Numbered from the stretch's first letter, positions 10,386 to 21,535 are shown. The stretch is DNA of 64,000 nt from Patiria miniata (GCF_015706575.1 NW_024037055.1:11260262-11324261); one strand, 5' to 3'. Made by a program: numbers and translations. Notes: generated by a model not told the origin, from the letters alone.

Positions 10386-11645
10386 CTACTGCTCGTCCCT
10401 CGGCGGTAGTCCACTGGCGTTTCCCAAAGGTCCTCTCCTTTGACGAAACCCACTTGCAAAGTGCTCCGATGAGCCACGCTTAAAACAGTGTGAGCAAGAT
10501 GGCCCATTACCACTCTGCCTACAGGACCAGCATCCGTAGGGTCGGGGCAGAGGACTGGGACGGCTTGGGGCTTGACCAGGTCTCAGACTCATCACAGCCT
10601 CCCGGATCTCTGCAATCTGGGCCTTTAGCAGATTTATATCAGCTGTGCTGTCACAGACCTCCTGGACAAGGGGATTGGACTTCTTTGGGGGACTCTTCTG
10701 CTCACTCTGCACTTCAACCGCATCAACACGGGCAACCTGAGTAGAACTACCTTTGCGGAGTTTCGGCCGACTTTCTTCTTCGTTGGTAGCCGCAATGTTC
10801 AGATGCTCGAACAGGTCCTCATCAGAGATACTCTTGTCGGCAAGATGAGGACGCATCTCTGCCTTGACACTACTATCCCGCAGGCCCGTCAGCACCGAGT
10901 GGAGAAAGACACCCTGAACCAGTGCTGGCTCGTAAAAGAAGGTTGAACCCGCTTCTTGAGAGGCAAAGAGCACTCTTTGGCGCAGCTCCAGAGCGCGAAT
11001 CAGAAAGGTATGGGCAGACTCCTTTTGCTCATGTGCCAGGCGGGACAGCTGATTGAAGAGCTCTGTGGCATCCTTCTCCTTGAAGTGGGCCCTCAGCAGT
11101 CGACGGAGAGTGGGGAGGGTCAGATCTGACTTTCCTTCCCGGTAGCTCCGAAGCTTGGCTCCTGGCAAAATACTTCTGATAACTGCTGCAATGATCTCTT
11201 TCTGCGGGTATTTCTTTTCAACGCTGACTTGAATCTGGTGAATCAAACTGGGGAAGGACAGCTTATCCTTTTGGCCAGGTTCCCCGATCTGACCGGCAAT
11301 CTTAAACTCCCGGCGCAGTGTCATGGCAGCTGGAACTGGACCGGGCGATGGGGAGGTCATGGCAGCTGGAACTGGACCGGGCGATGGGGAGGGTGCTGAG
11401 GCCTCAGAGGTTGATGCCTCATCAGATCCCGTCTGGGAACTTTTGGTGGGGCTGGAAACTTCCATCTTCCCAAGCGTCTCCTTCAAGGCTTGGAGCATGG
11501 ACAGTCCCCCATCCAGCTGCTCGTCCATCTCATCACGGTTTAGATGGCGCATGATGAGCTTCACCAGCCTTAGGTGAGACAGGTCAGACTGAAAGCCAAT
11601 CACGTCAAGGCTATCCACAACCTCCTCGAGTTGTGCTGTTGTCAA
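10386..11645 (-). pseudogene. Gypsy Gag-like protein
   Basis: 419 codons beginning with a helical N-terminus ('TTAQLEEVVDSLDVIGF'), a Ser/Pro-rich linker with a duplicated 12-residue block (SPSPGPVPAAMT twice), a capsid-like helical region (about 110-300: 'LFNQLSRLAHEQKESAHTFL', 'RALELRQRVL', 'GLRDSSVKAEMRPHL') and a C-terminal Cys/His region 'YGCWSCRQSG...CSHCFKRGSSEHFASG'. The Cys/His motif resembles the nucleic-acid-binding knuckle of this Gag group, but the expected Cys after FK and the last Cys are replaced, so zinc binding is doubtful. Long and uninterrupted otherwise. Confidence 0.8.
11321..11392. repeat. 36-bp tandem duplication inside Gag
   Basis: Two adjacent copies of a 36-bp unit starting TCATGGCAGCTGGAACTGG (11321-11356, 11357-11392) encode the duplicated SPSPGPVPAAMT block. 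The length is a multiple of three, so the frame is kept. Near identity shows the event is recent relative to the other damage. Confidence 0.9.
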
Positions 11646-11777
11646 AAGGTAGAGGGCACTGTTAACTTCCTTATGGAATGCTTCCAGCTACGTCGCCATG
11701 GGTACATGTAAGTCTGTGTTCGGGCAGGCATGGGTGTGTAACTGGCTCCTCTAGAAGAGACTTACCAATTACAACCC

Positions 11778-11795
11778 GTCCTAGCAAGATCGCCA
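11778..11795 (-). promoter_or_regulatory. Primer-binding site of the gypsy element
   Basis: On the coding strand TGGCGATCTTGCTAGGAC starts two bases after the LTR end (...TAACA). It begins with TGG, the complement of a tRNA CCA end. Which tRNA primes is not determined here. Confidence 0.65.
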
Positions 11796-11797
11796 AA

Positions 11798-13133
11798 TGT
11801 TACACCGGCAACAGGGAGTGTGGTGTTATTCAAGAATCAATCATTTTACAATGATACACAATAGAAATAACATTATTCAATAATAGTTTAACATATAACA
11901 GACGTACATAGAACTGATAAATGACTGTTACTTCTGTTCTCAACTTGTACAGTAAACTCCGGCTAAACCGACATCGTATAAACCGTCATATCGCTTAAAT
12001 CGGCCGTCCGACGAAACTCCTGATTGTCTCTAATGCATTTCTATTAACATTTTCATTTCTAAGCCGGCCTTTGTAAGCCGCCATTTCGCCTATATCGGCG
12101 TGTTACTTACAGTCCCGTTTCCTCAAAACCACACAAATTCCTCTGTATAAGTCGGCATCGTCCCACACACTGCTAACTGACATCTGTTTATCAATGGCAC
12201 GGCCTGTGATTGATGCATCGGCCCATGCATCAAAAAGGGGTTTTCCTGATAGCACATCAATACCAGTACCCCCTCTCGACTGCACGCATGCGTTCTGTTC
12301 TTATTGTACCAGTACCATGCACACATTTAATTCGTGACTGTACACGTACATGTGCGTACGTGCACAATGTACACTACATGTACATGGACGTACAGTATGC
12401 AAGCGATATATCGTACCACTGTTAACGCTAGCCGGCTGCGCTGTCCTTGCTTCGTACGTACGTACATGTACATGCATGACTTTCTGTGATCAATACCACA
12501 GCCTGTTTGTGATGATAAACATTGAGGATATATTTGCTGGAATCAACCATGGATGTATAAATCAAAGCCTTTGAATTTTAGCCATGAATCTTGTTTGCAT
12601 GATACAGATGCGCATAGGCCATTAATTCAATCTATTTTTTTCACTCCGTGATTCAATTTGTGTATTTGTGTAAGTCAGCAAAATGACGACTTGCAGCAGA
12701 AGCCGACATTCGCGTAAGCCGTCACAAATTTTCTGGTCCCAAGAGTGCCTTCTTAGCCGGAGTTTACTGTACTTAGCCATGATCCTTATTCAGTTAAACA
12801 CCATCTGAAAGATACAGTACCTTCCTAGATCAAAACCTTATCCAATGGCTAATTCTGTTATCTAGTTCAGCTAAAGTGCATTTAACACAGAGAAAATATA
12901 TACAAGTGCAAAGTATTGTCAACTAAAATGTATCAAAATTAAAAGAATAATCTCCAACATACCTGCAACAGGGAGAGATGAATATGATGTTCTCTCAGTG
13001 TGGTCTTATTCAAGAATGACCACATGCAGGCCACATGTTATGCAGGCACAAGTACTAGCTAGTAGGACTATTCCAAAAATAAAAATAGGGGTGCAACAGT
13101 TTTGTGTGGGGAGGAGTCGATCGGGTCCCTACA
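11798..13133 (-). repeat. 5' LTR of the gypsy element, with pogo-like insertion
   Basis: Read on the minus strand it runs from TGTAGGGACC (13133) to ...TAACA (11798), giving TG...CA termini. Without the 820-bp insert it is about 516 bp. It contains two related blocks, each with CCCTGTTGC following TTGAATAA-ACCACACT (around 12960-13020 and 11798-11860), so the LTR itself carries an internal partial duplication. The part 11910-13133 is shared with the 3' LTR. Confidence 0.8.
11950..12769. mobile_element. Pogo/Tigger-like non-autonomous DNA element, copy A
   Basis: Termini CAGTAAACTCCGGCTAAACC and its inverse (...TAGCCGGAGTTTACTG) are bounded by TA on both sides (11948-11949, 12770-12771). The uninterrupted site is present in the 3' LTR (near 3305), which proves insertion. 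CAGT ends plus TA duplication are typical of the Tc1/mariner/pogo superfamily. No transposase frame; 820 bp. Subterminal sequence repeats the motif 'GCCGxCxTxxGCC' imperfectly. Confidence 0.8.
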
Positions 13134-14849
13134 TGTAGAGCGCAGTAGAATGTGTGATTCTCTTGAAACAAGGTGCATCCTGATGCAAAATAATCGCAAC
13201 ACCATGCTCATGTCACCCACGATGATCCACCGCGATTCCACAGCATAGACAGTTATGGGACTTCTTATAACAATAAGGGAATAAATACATGCTTGGCCGG
13301 TTCGGCTCAAGCCATTATCAGCGTGCATTCCCTGATATGGTCTCCCATTCACAAATACCTTTGAGTCAACAAGTCGACACAAGTAAAAAATTATACATTT
13401 CCAACAATTTTGTTGAACAGTTTTACCTTCTTTTTTTTTAACACCCCTCTAGCTATGGTATGGAATATCCTCTCGCGAGAAGTAGTAAATAATATCCTTA
13501 TATGGTGATTAACACACGCATGGTGCGTACTGCGTGATGTTGTGCAGAAGGCGGAGCGCCAGTGTAGTGTGCTGATTTGCTTAATGAAAACAGACGTCGT
13601 CGTAGAAGTTGAAATGTTTCTACTCTTGCAACTGTTGATTTGTTTTAGCACTGATTAATTCCAATTGTCTTAATATCGCCGCAGTTACACTCAGGTCGCA
13701 AAAAACTGATGGTCATACCTCAGACACAGCTTGATCTTGAAAAGTCAGTCGCCGACTGATCTGTGTCGTTGCAAGGTCAACCTGACGACAGCTTTAAGTT
13801 GTTTAGTCTGATCTAAAATCGCTCTTAAGTTATATCGCCATTACCTAAAAGTGCCAAGCTATTAAATGATACTGGTTTCGTTCTCATTCTCAGAATTCTG
13901 ATTAAATATAAAATTGGCCCTATTTGGTACGGCACCAATGAGCCTTAGTCTGATCTAGAGAAACTTATGACTGGCCATTCTGTGATCAGGGTTGAGGATA
14001 CTATGCTATGAGACCATCTGGGGATTTATTCCCGAAAATTTTGATTAAACCCTATCCAGCTCTCCGTTTAACAAGAGGGATCTAATCCTATGACGATCGA
14101 AGGGGGATTAACAGCATGTGTAAACACAAGGTGGATCAGGGTTGATCCGGACATGATCCACCTTTCTCGATCCCCCTTTATATGCGAAAGATCAGATCCG
14201 GATATATCTGATCCCGCAATGTTTGAGTGTAAACGCAACTGGTGGATCAGACACAACAATTTGACACAAACACATCCTATTATCGTAGAAAAGTACGTGA
14301 AAATTTTGTTTAATGAACCGCTGAGGTGCGTGAATGATGCCCTGGTCCAAATGCGGTTCCATGCACAGCATTTATGTGTGGTTTGTACTTGGCTGGAATC
14401 ATTCTGTGTCCCATTCGCCCATGGGGAATGGGAAATATACTATTCAACATTTAGGATCATTCTTGTTCATGATGCGTATTTGTGTGCAAATGCATGCTGG
14501 TGTGCGCGTTCAGCGTAGGAGGGTTAAAGTCATTTCAACAGATGAAGTTATACCATTTATCTATTTTTTACGTAGGAATTTGTCCAATCATATCCAAAAA
14601 GGTGTCTAATTCCGTGTTTTTAGGGTCAACGAATTCAATAAAGCCATTTCTAAAATGATAATGTGTGTACCGGTATTGCATAATATTTAAATACAATGTA
14701 CATGTAAGCAACAAAACAAAAAACCCAGCCTGCCTAAAACAAACTGCATTCTGCAAACTTCAGACATTTTCGGAAACAGGAGGTATTCCTCCAGTTTTGG
14801 TAACATGCCGTTGTAGGCCTTTATATTGTAGCCATTACCTGACCTAAGA
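13134..14849. other. Non-coding region right of the gypsy element
   Basis: No gene is recognised. 14060-14250 holds a cluster of GATCC-type short inverted motifs (GGTGGATCAGGGTTGATCC... GATCATGTCC-like) that may be a degraded MITE, but I cannot define ends. Confidence 0.35.
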
Positions 14850-14894
14850 TTCATCAGAAATAGTCAGGATCTTTCGGTCTGGGAACCAGACTAA
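14838..14894. repeat. Element end, inverted relative to 60433-60490
   Basis: The stretch ending GGTCTGGGAACCAGACTA is the reverse complement, with few changes, of 60433-60490 (TAGTCTGGTTCCCAGACC...). Both start with TAGTCTGG and continue through GACTATTTCTGATGAATCT. These are single ends of a dispersed element family whose full structure is not visible here. Confidence 0.65.
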
Positions 14895-15783
14895 ATGCTG
14901 CATCGGGGGCAATGTGTATTCGACTTGCTCAAGTCCTTACAGCACTTCATTTGTCGTTGAGTACCGGTAAGTGAAGTTACAAGTAAAGTAATAAACAACT
15001 TTTTTTAAGTCAAAATGTGTTGGTTATAAAATCTAAAATCCATTCACCTCTCAAAATTGGTCAAACACGTTACCAGTTGTGCACAGTCATTCAACAGTTT
15101 GCGGCATTTTATTCAGCCTTTTGTGCATTCAACATGTACTTTTTCTAACCCAGATTGTTTTTTGACCGACCGTCCGTCCGTCCGACCGACGGACCCTCCT
15201 TCAAGGCCAAAAAAATTGAGAACCATAGAATTAAAAACACTGCAAGTGAAACTTGCGCAATCCCCTGGCATACCGGCAGTTTTTATACAGTCAGTTAGTA
15301 CGGACACTTGTCAATGTACCGTACCTAACCAAAATGGAATATTTCTATTGTTTTAGCAATAGTGACCTTGACCTTTGACCTGTTGGCCCCAAAAACAATA
15401 GGCTTTTTTGAGACTACCAAGAGCAACCCACAAACCAAATCTGAAGTTCTTAAGTAAAGTATTTCTCAAGTTATCGTGCTGATAAGAGTTAACCTAACGA
15501 AAACATAATAGACACACACACACACACATTCAGACATACAGAAGGAATATGCTATTGCAATATCCCCCTTTTGGATTACAACCCAGGGGATAAAAAGGGA
15601 CGCCTTTTTTTTGTGAGTTTGTTTAATTTGTCCCATATATGCAGTCAGGCAAATTACATGCAAGAACAAAACCCCAGGACTAAGTTCTCCAGATACATGT
15701 ACCTTTAAAATATGTACCTTTAAAATGATGTGTGCTATACAGAGATTTTACCTCTTACCCTTGATTTGAGCACTTGTTTTCCT
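14895..15783. other. Non-coding, short simple repeats only
   Basis: Contains GACCGACCGTCCGTCCG-type short repeats (15168-15196) and a (CA)n tract (about 15513-15530). I see no gene. Confidence 0.4.
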
Positions 15784-15952
15784 TAAGACAGATAAGTTTG
15801 CAGTAGCACCATGTGAATGAATCTCTTTTGTGAGTATGTGTGGTTCTTTTCAGAACCACACATGTACTCACAAAAGAGATTCATTCACACTTGTGAGTAT
15901 GTCACAAAAGAGATTTATTCACATAGTGCTACCGCAAACCTATCTTGTCTTA
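15784..15952. mobile_element. Foldback element with histone-like stem-loop at its centre
   Basis: Inverted arms run from TAAGACAGATAAGTTTGC (15784) to the matching ...CTTGTCTTA (15952). The arm also repeats as a direct/inverted series around AATGAATCTCTTTTGTGA. Its centre, 15838-15861, is a perfect 10-bp stem with TTTC-type loop (GTGTGGTTCTTTTCAGAACC...). This stem-loop resembles the histone mRNA 3' stem-loop, and ACAAAAGAGAT follows. Non-autonomous. Confidence 0.7.
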
Positions 15953-16112
15953 GTATCTTTCCACCATGCAAACCTTCAAATCTCATCTTGTTTTCCTTAA
16001 GTGCATTTTGGCAAAACATGTGTGATGGCATGGAGTGAGAAAATGACACATGGCATAGAGGAATGCAATACAAACCAAAACAAACAAACAAAATATCAAA
16101 GCATATACAGAC

Positions 16113-16550
16113 CTGCAGTGCCCTCTTCAGTCCATTGATGGACATCAGTATGGCGTCCTCACTCTCATTCAACTCTCGTTTGAAAATCTCGAACATGTGG
16201 ATGCGGAACATCTTCTCTGCCTTTTCCACATTCTGGTCCAGGTGTACATCTACAATGGTTCGGTCAAGCTTCTGAATGACAAGCTTCTTGGTCTGCTTTA
16301 GGTTGGCTAGAACCTGGCACGAATTGCTCAGATAGCTATCTAGGGTTATTACTTCCCTAGATGTCTGGTTGCCAGCCTCCCCAGCAATGCCCCTGATGCT
16401 AGGCTCCTTACCCTGGTGGATCTTGATGGCGTGCTTTGCCACTTCCTGGCTCTTGTCGGCGGCAGTGAGCCTCTTGCCATTTTTGCCTGAAGTACAGCAG
16501 GGAAGGAGAAGAACCAACACAAGCATCACACTCAACTTCAGTCCTGCCAT
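16113..16550 (-). CDS. First coding exon of a predicted secreted protein (host gene, unrecognised)
   Basis: An ATG at 16550 opens 146 codons ending in a good splice donor (CAG|GTCTGT at 16113/16112), phase 0. Residues 1-22 form a clear signal peptide: a positively charged start, a Leu/Val core and a PCCTSG cleavage region. The mature part is polar and helical (KNGKRLTAADKSQEVAKHAI...). It has possible N-glycosylation sites (NQT, NES), one Cys near the middle (LSNSCQVL) and an acidic/amphipathic stretch 'KAEKMFRIHMFEIFKRELNE'. The frame reads on into the intron and stops at 15915, where a foldback element lies. No family is recognised. Downstream exons would lie at lower coordinates on this strand and are not found. 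Of all frames in the window this looks most like an intact host gene. Confidence 0.55.
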
Positions 16551-16614
16551 GATGTTTTGAAGGCAGCACGAATTAGCCTAAAACATAACAAAAAAATTCA
16601 AGGCATGAGATAAA

Positions 16615-17835
16615 AGCGTTGCTGTTGAAACCCCTCAGTCGGAGTTTACTTATCATCCGGAAACCATTAACCTTTAACTCACCACTGTGACCTTTGACCT
16701 TTTCACCTCCACACCACTCTAAACTTGTCTGGCCCCAAGTCCACCCCCCCCCCCCCCCCCCACTGAAGTTACAAAGCCAAAATTCATTTCTTACTCAAGT
16801 TATCATCCGGAAACCATTTACATTTTACTCACCACGATGACCGTGACCTTGGACCTTTTTGACCCCAAAACCAATCCCGACTTGCATGTTCCCAAGGGCA
16901 ACCCCCTACTGAGTTAGAAACCCGAATCTCATTTCTAACTCAAGTCATCATCCGAAAACCATTAACCTTTAACTCACCACTGTGATCTTGACCTTGGACC
17001 TTTGGACCTAAAAATCAATCCTAAATTACCTGTACGCGTATTTCTAGGGTTTTTTGGAGCATACATCGTATTTTAACCAATCACATCATGCACCCTAACA
17101 TGAATATTTATCACGCTGTGTGGATGGAAGACACTTAGTGTTCTCTTAGTGTTCTCTTAGTGTTTTCCCTTCAATTAAACTTATCCCAACCAACAAAAAT
17201 ATTTGATGAAAATGGATGTGGGTTCAAACCACAGATCTTGTGATCCACAGTTCATTCCACTATCCACTAGGCCACTTTGGCAGCTGGAATAAAGCCGTTC
17301 TGTGAAATGCTTTAATGTACATGCATGACTGAGTGATAGCAATGGTGTGACGTCATTGATATTTTCTTATAAATAAACATCAAACTAGCTGAATAATCAT
17401 GACCATTGACGATGTGTGCTGCAAATAAAAACACCGCTGCCTGTACCCAAGGGCAACCCCCTTCTGAAGTAAGAAAACCAAATCACATTTCTAACTCAAT
17501 TTATCATCCAGAAACCATTAACCATTAACTCACCACTGTAACCTTGACCTTTGACTTTTTTTTACCCCAAAACCAATTCCAACTTGCCTGTACCCAAGGG
17601 CAACCCCCTTCTGAAGTTAGAAATCCAAATCACATTCCAAACTCAAGTTATCATCCTGAAACCATTAACGTTTAACTCGCCACTGTTACCTTGACCTTTG
17701 ACCTTTTTGACTCACAAACCAATCCCAACTTGCCTACTCCCAAGGGCAACCCCCTACTGAAGTTTCAATACCAAACAACATTTGTAACTCAAATTATCAT
17801 CTGGAAACTGAGCAGCCCAGCGGATGGGAGTTCAG
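16615..17835. repeat. Satellite array of ~140-150 bp with clustered AGGTCA half-sites, copy 1
   Basis: At least five diverged units (around 16670, 16820, 16960, 17515, 17660) share CATCCGGAAACCATTAACC, then TGACCTTTGACCTTTTTGAC, CCCAAGGGCAACCCCC and CTAACTCAAGTTATCATC. The same element occurs at 38150-38935 with the same start (GCGTTGCTGTTGAAACCCCT) and the same end (ATTATCCCTTTTCTAAAGAT-type). So it is a mobile or dispersed unit carrying a tandem array, not a local satellite. A C-run lies at 16744-16760. Positions 17041-17440 are an unrelated insertion. Confidence 0.85.
17218..17290 (-). other. tRNA-derived SINE head
   Basis: On the minus strand TGGCCTAGTGGATAG (A box) is followed at the proper distance by GGTTTGAACCC (B box). 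Acceptor pairing is poor, so it is a SINE promoter relic rather than a tRNA gene. Nearby, 17131-17165 has TAGTGTTCTCT three times. Confidence 0.6.
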
Positions 17836-17893
17836 GGGTAGAAGCATTGTTGTCCTTTTATCCCTTTTCTAAAGATTTCACTTGTGTGGTATC

Positions 17894-18491
17894 TTACCGC
17901 TCATAATTAAATGTGTCTGCCGAGTTGTGCAGTCCATTTAATTTCACTGACATGACTGAGTGATGTATCGATCATCGAGCGCATGTGTGACATCACTATT
18001 GAAGAAGGAAAAAGTCGTGCTTAATCAATGACTGTTGCATGTAGTCATATGTGCCCATGTAGTCATATGTGCCCGCGCTGTCTCAGACATTGTGGGTTTT
18101 TGGCGCGTGGCGCATTTTAGTACTTGAAACAGATGATCGATATATATCACTCAGTCATGTCAGTGAAATGGACTGCACAACTCGGCAGACACATTTAATT
18201 GTGAGCGGTAAGTTCAGAATATTTTGTCCTTTTTTCAACATTTCCAGTTGTTTGGAACAATTTAAGGGGTTTCATATGTTTATGGAATGTCATGAATGTG
18301 TGGATCTATCCAGGGTTACTGTCTTTCTCATTTGTAATATTGTATTCTCTTTACCAGTTTTCTGGGTGGCCTTTTGTCCTCACGAGGGCATGCATACCGT
18401 GTACATGTCACCAAAGTATGCCAAACATGCCAAATCGTTGGAGCGTTAGTACGGAGGGTACCACAGTTCAACGCTCCACTCAGTAGGGCTA
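17894..18491. mobile_element. TAG...CTA foldback family B, partial copy
   Basis: The right end ...CACTCAGTAGGGCTA (18491) and the interior match the 41015-43110 element in reverse. Positions 17894-17985 and 18130-18212 form an inverted pair (TTACCGCTCA...) around a centre with ATCAATGACTGTTGCATG. The left outer arm is missing and is replaced by satellite-flank sequence at 17893. A 20-bp direct duplication (CATGTAGTCATATGTGCCC) sits near the centre. Confidence 0.7.
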
Positions 18492-18787
18492 TACACATCT
18501 GCTGAAGTGAATTGGCATCAGGTTGCAACATTTTTTCCCGCATGGGACCGGGACCGCATATCAAGAGTGCGTTCAATTACTTCCCCCGTGCTTACTCGTG
18601 CAGGCGCGACAGCGTCCGAATTACCTGCAATAAACATGGCTGCCAACGTGACGTCCGGCGGGCGCCTCAGGCTGTGTCTAAAACGGGCTTCCAGAGCTAC
18701 GTCTATACGGCTATTGTCCGGGCGTCCCCGCATATTTTCAATGGGTGTGGACCTATAGACCGAGCTCTAGACAGTTGATTCGGATGT

Positions 18788-18855
18788 AGTCCGAGTAACT
18801 TGGACCCAACTTATCGCCTTTTTAACATTCGGACATGGAGTATCGCCAGACCATG
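18788..18855. repeat. Family C terminus (TAGTCCGAGTAACTTGG), left-facing end
   Basis: Carries TAGTCCGAGTAACTTGGACC and the following ATTCGGACATGG...CGCCAGACCATG, as in the complete element 47479-48456. It breaks off at about 18855 into the pogo-like copy B. No matching 9-bp duplication with the inverse end at 20523 is seen, so the two ends need not come from one insertion. Confidence 0.7.
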
Positions 18856-20143
18856 TCTGAAATATATCCTCAATGTTTATCATCACAAACAGGCTGTGGT
18901 TTTGATCACAGAAAGTCATGCATGTACACGTACGTACGTACGAAGCAAGGACAGCTCGGCCGGCTAGCGTCAACAGTGGTATGATATACAGATCGCTTGC
19001 ATACTGTGCACGTACGTTCGTGTACAGTCACGAATTAAATGTGTGCATGGTACTGGTACAATAAGGAGACCCCCAAAATGAACAGAGCGCATGCATGCAG
19101 TCGAGAGGGGGTACTGGTATTGATGTGCTATTGGGAAAATCCCTTTTTGATCGCGCACGTGGCTGTGATGGGCTATGTCCATGTATTTTGTCACAAATAA
19201 AATGCAGAGTACATTGTATTACAAAAGAAGAAAGCTGTAAATAAAAAAATCTTACAATTTTCCTACACGTTACAATTTTCCTACACTTTTCATTTTCATT
19301 TAATGCCCTGGCATATTTGTTAGCATGCTTAATTGATCAACAACTTCTGACATTACACAGAAAACTTTGTTTCGTGTTGGGTTTCGTGTGAGGCAAAGTT
19401 TGACAGCACCAGTAAATTTAGCTTCACGTTCACAAACATTTCAAATTTACGTAGTGAATGGGAAGAGAATACATGTCAATAGCCATAAAATAAAAAAATG
19501 CTCCCTTCATTTTTTGTTTAATGCCTTGGTATAATGCTTGATCCACAATTTCTAAAATGAATGAGAAAGCTTAATTTCTTTTGTGCATCAAAGTTGAAAA
19601 AATGGGAAATCTAGTTTCACATTGGTAAATTCCTGTTATAAATGGAAAGATTCTACATCCGTTAAATTGAAAACCATTAATCTAGGACCCATTTTCCGCT
19701 TCTTTGAACAGGTTTTGGATGCCATTTTCTTTTACAGAATGGACATTTACATGTACTTCCTGTAAGGGAACGATGCACACAATGTACAGACTGTGTATGA
19801 AACAGTGTACACGTGAGATTAGTGTACACGTGCTGGCCAATGCATCAATCACGGGCCGTGCCATTGATAAACAGATATCAGTTAGCAGTGTGTGGGACTT
19901 TTCACTTGACACTTCTTGCAAACCGCAGAGCACGATGCCGACTTATACAGAGGAATTTGTGTGGTTTTGAGGAAATGGGACTGAAAGTAACACGCCGGCA
20001 TAGGCGAAATGGCTGCTTACAAAGGCCGGCTTAGAAATGAAAATGTCAATGGAAATGCATTAGAGACAATCGGGACTTTCGTCAGACGGCCGATTTGAGC
20101 GATATGACGGTTTATACGATGTCGGTTTAGCCGGAGTTTACTG
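18856..20143. mobile_element. Pogo/Tigger-like element, copy B, left end missing
   Basis: Reverse-orientation relative of copy A: it shares the stretch around ATCCTCAATGTTTATCATCA and ends with TTAGCCGGAGTTTACTG at 20143, followed by TA. About 470 bp at 19200-19800 are absent from copy A. The left terminus is cut off by family C sequence. No transposase frame. Confidence 0.7.
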
Positions 20144-20454
20144 TAATCGAACGCACTCCTACCCTTTTTCAAATCCATCAACCAATTACTTACCAACTAC
20201 TTCCAGAACTGTAAGTTTTTTTACAAACCTTACCGAAAGACCAATTGAACTTGCTGTAGGCCCCTACCAGACTGGGACCTTAAGTGCTCAAACGATGCAA
20301 AAGAAGATCAGGCCAACCGAGCGTGATGTATGGATTATGATAATGAGAAGACTGGATCACGTTTGGAAACACAAGTGCATTTCCAACAGAGTCCAACCTG
20401 GGCTAGGTCAAGGACAAAATTGTGTTGCTCAGCATATACGGATTAGCTTGGACC
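20144..20454. other. Interior-like sequence of a family C copy
   Basis: No gene. The stretch 20400-20454 (CTAGGTCAAGGACAAAAT...GCTTGGACC) resembles 48365-48392 of the family C element, so it is probably an inner part of a diverged copy. Confidence 0.4.
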
Positions 20455-20523
20455 CTACTATTGCCATACCATGTCCGAATGTTAAAAAGGCGATAAGTTG
20501 GGTTCAAGTTACTCGGACTAGTC
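20455..20523. repeat. Family C terminus, right-facing end
   Basis: Ends ...GGGTTCAAGTTACTCGGACTA, the inverse of the family C terminal repeat, after GGACCCTACTATTGCCATAC. Confidence 0.7.
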
Positions 20524-20660
20524 ATTAGCCAGGACGGGTGCCTGACTATGGAGAAATGTGTAGAAATAGTGACCTAGTACCCGACATCCTTGATATTTCT
20601 TTTGGCACAGTCAGCTGACAGTTGATTGATGCAGTACTGAACAGTTGTTGGAGGAATTGT

Positions 20661-20972
20661 AGAATACCCCGCCACTCGGAAATACACCCTTAAATTCTCT
20701 GGCTACGAGGTTGGAAAAAGTCCAAACCAACTACCCTGTTGCCGGCTACACGGAGTCCTTATATGCTTGAGAACGAAGCAACACAAAAGTAATGGGAGTT
20801 GCTGAAAAAAGTCCAAACCAACTCCCATGTTGCCGGCTACGTGGATACGGAGTGGGAGTGCAGTGGAGCATGACAAATACATACATGTAGCGCTGAGAAG
20901 GTTTATTGAGGGCAATCAACCATGACTCCGTAGCCGGCTACGAGGTGGATAGATCGAGTGGCGGGGTATTCT
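20661..20972. mobile_element. MITE with AGAATACCCCGCCACTCG ends
   Basis: 18-bp perfect terminal inverted repeats at 20661-20678 and 20955-20972. Near-identical 8-bp flanks GGAATTGT (20653-20660) and GCAATTGT (20973-20980) look like a target duplication, as in hAT elements. The inside holds two copies of GTCCAAACCAACTxCCxTGTTGCCGGCTAC. Non-coding, 312 bp. Confidence 0.75.
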
Positions 20973-20980
20973 GCAATTGT

Positions 20981-21535
20981 GCCGAGTTGTTGGACTGGTT
21001 GTTTCAGATGCCAGTCTATTTTCTTGTATTGCATGTTTGGCGATCGTGTAGTGTAGGGCCCAGTTCCAATAAGGGAACAAAATCCACTTTAAAATTTGGA
21101 CCTACCAAATTAGTTGGCGACATTCTCAATAAACAGGTATGTCATAGATAGAGGACAGGGTTTTGAATTTTTTGTGGGAAATTTGGGGGTAAAATGATGA
21201 TGACAGCGCGTCGACAACACGCGACCCGAAAATAAAGATGGCGATCACCGCGCAATGTACCATGAGCACGCACGACGCGCTGAATCGCAAGGCACAAACT
21301 GCACAGGAAAATCGTGATTTCTACCCTAACAAAAATAAGAGCTTTGAAATAAAAGTTTCACGCACGACCCACGTGTACGTGTGCCGAGGCTACATACATG
21401 TAGGTTGTGCTACCAGGTTGCCGGCCATTCAGTCACCCATACGACCTGGCCCTGCGCGCGGCGGGCCGTGGGCATTATGCAGCTAGCTGGGTGCGTTCGG
21501 ACTTTGTGAAGAAAACGGTGCATGGCCGGTGGCAC
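20981..21535. other. Non-coding, nothing recognised
   Basis: No repeat partner or coding signal seen in this window. Confidence 0.35.

Larger units (their letters stand above)
3273..13133 (-). mobile_element. Ty3/gypsy LTR retrotransposon, degenerate, with nested insertions
   Basis: One nearly full-length Ty3/gypsy element read on the minus strand. In element order: 5' LTR (13133-11798), primer-binding site (11795-11778), Gag, retropepsin, RT, RNase H, integrase and C-terminal tail (11645-5915), purine tract (about 5206-5190) and 3' LTR (5189-3273). The order PR-RT-RH-IN places it in Ty3/gypsy rather than Ty1/copia. No envelope frame is seen. Frameshifts and small duplications break Pol into pieces, so it is inactive. 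Later insertions lie in both LTRs: an RTE LINE plus a MITE in the 3' LTR, and a pogo-like element in the 5' LTR. Positions 5207-5914 are untranslated internal sequence with no coding signal. Confidence 0.9.

Noticed and set aside
18788..20523. A single 1.7-kb family C transposon enclosing the pogo-like copy B
   Set aside because: The two family C ends are inverted, but the flanks do not show a matching 9-bp duplication and the interior is not family C throughout.
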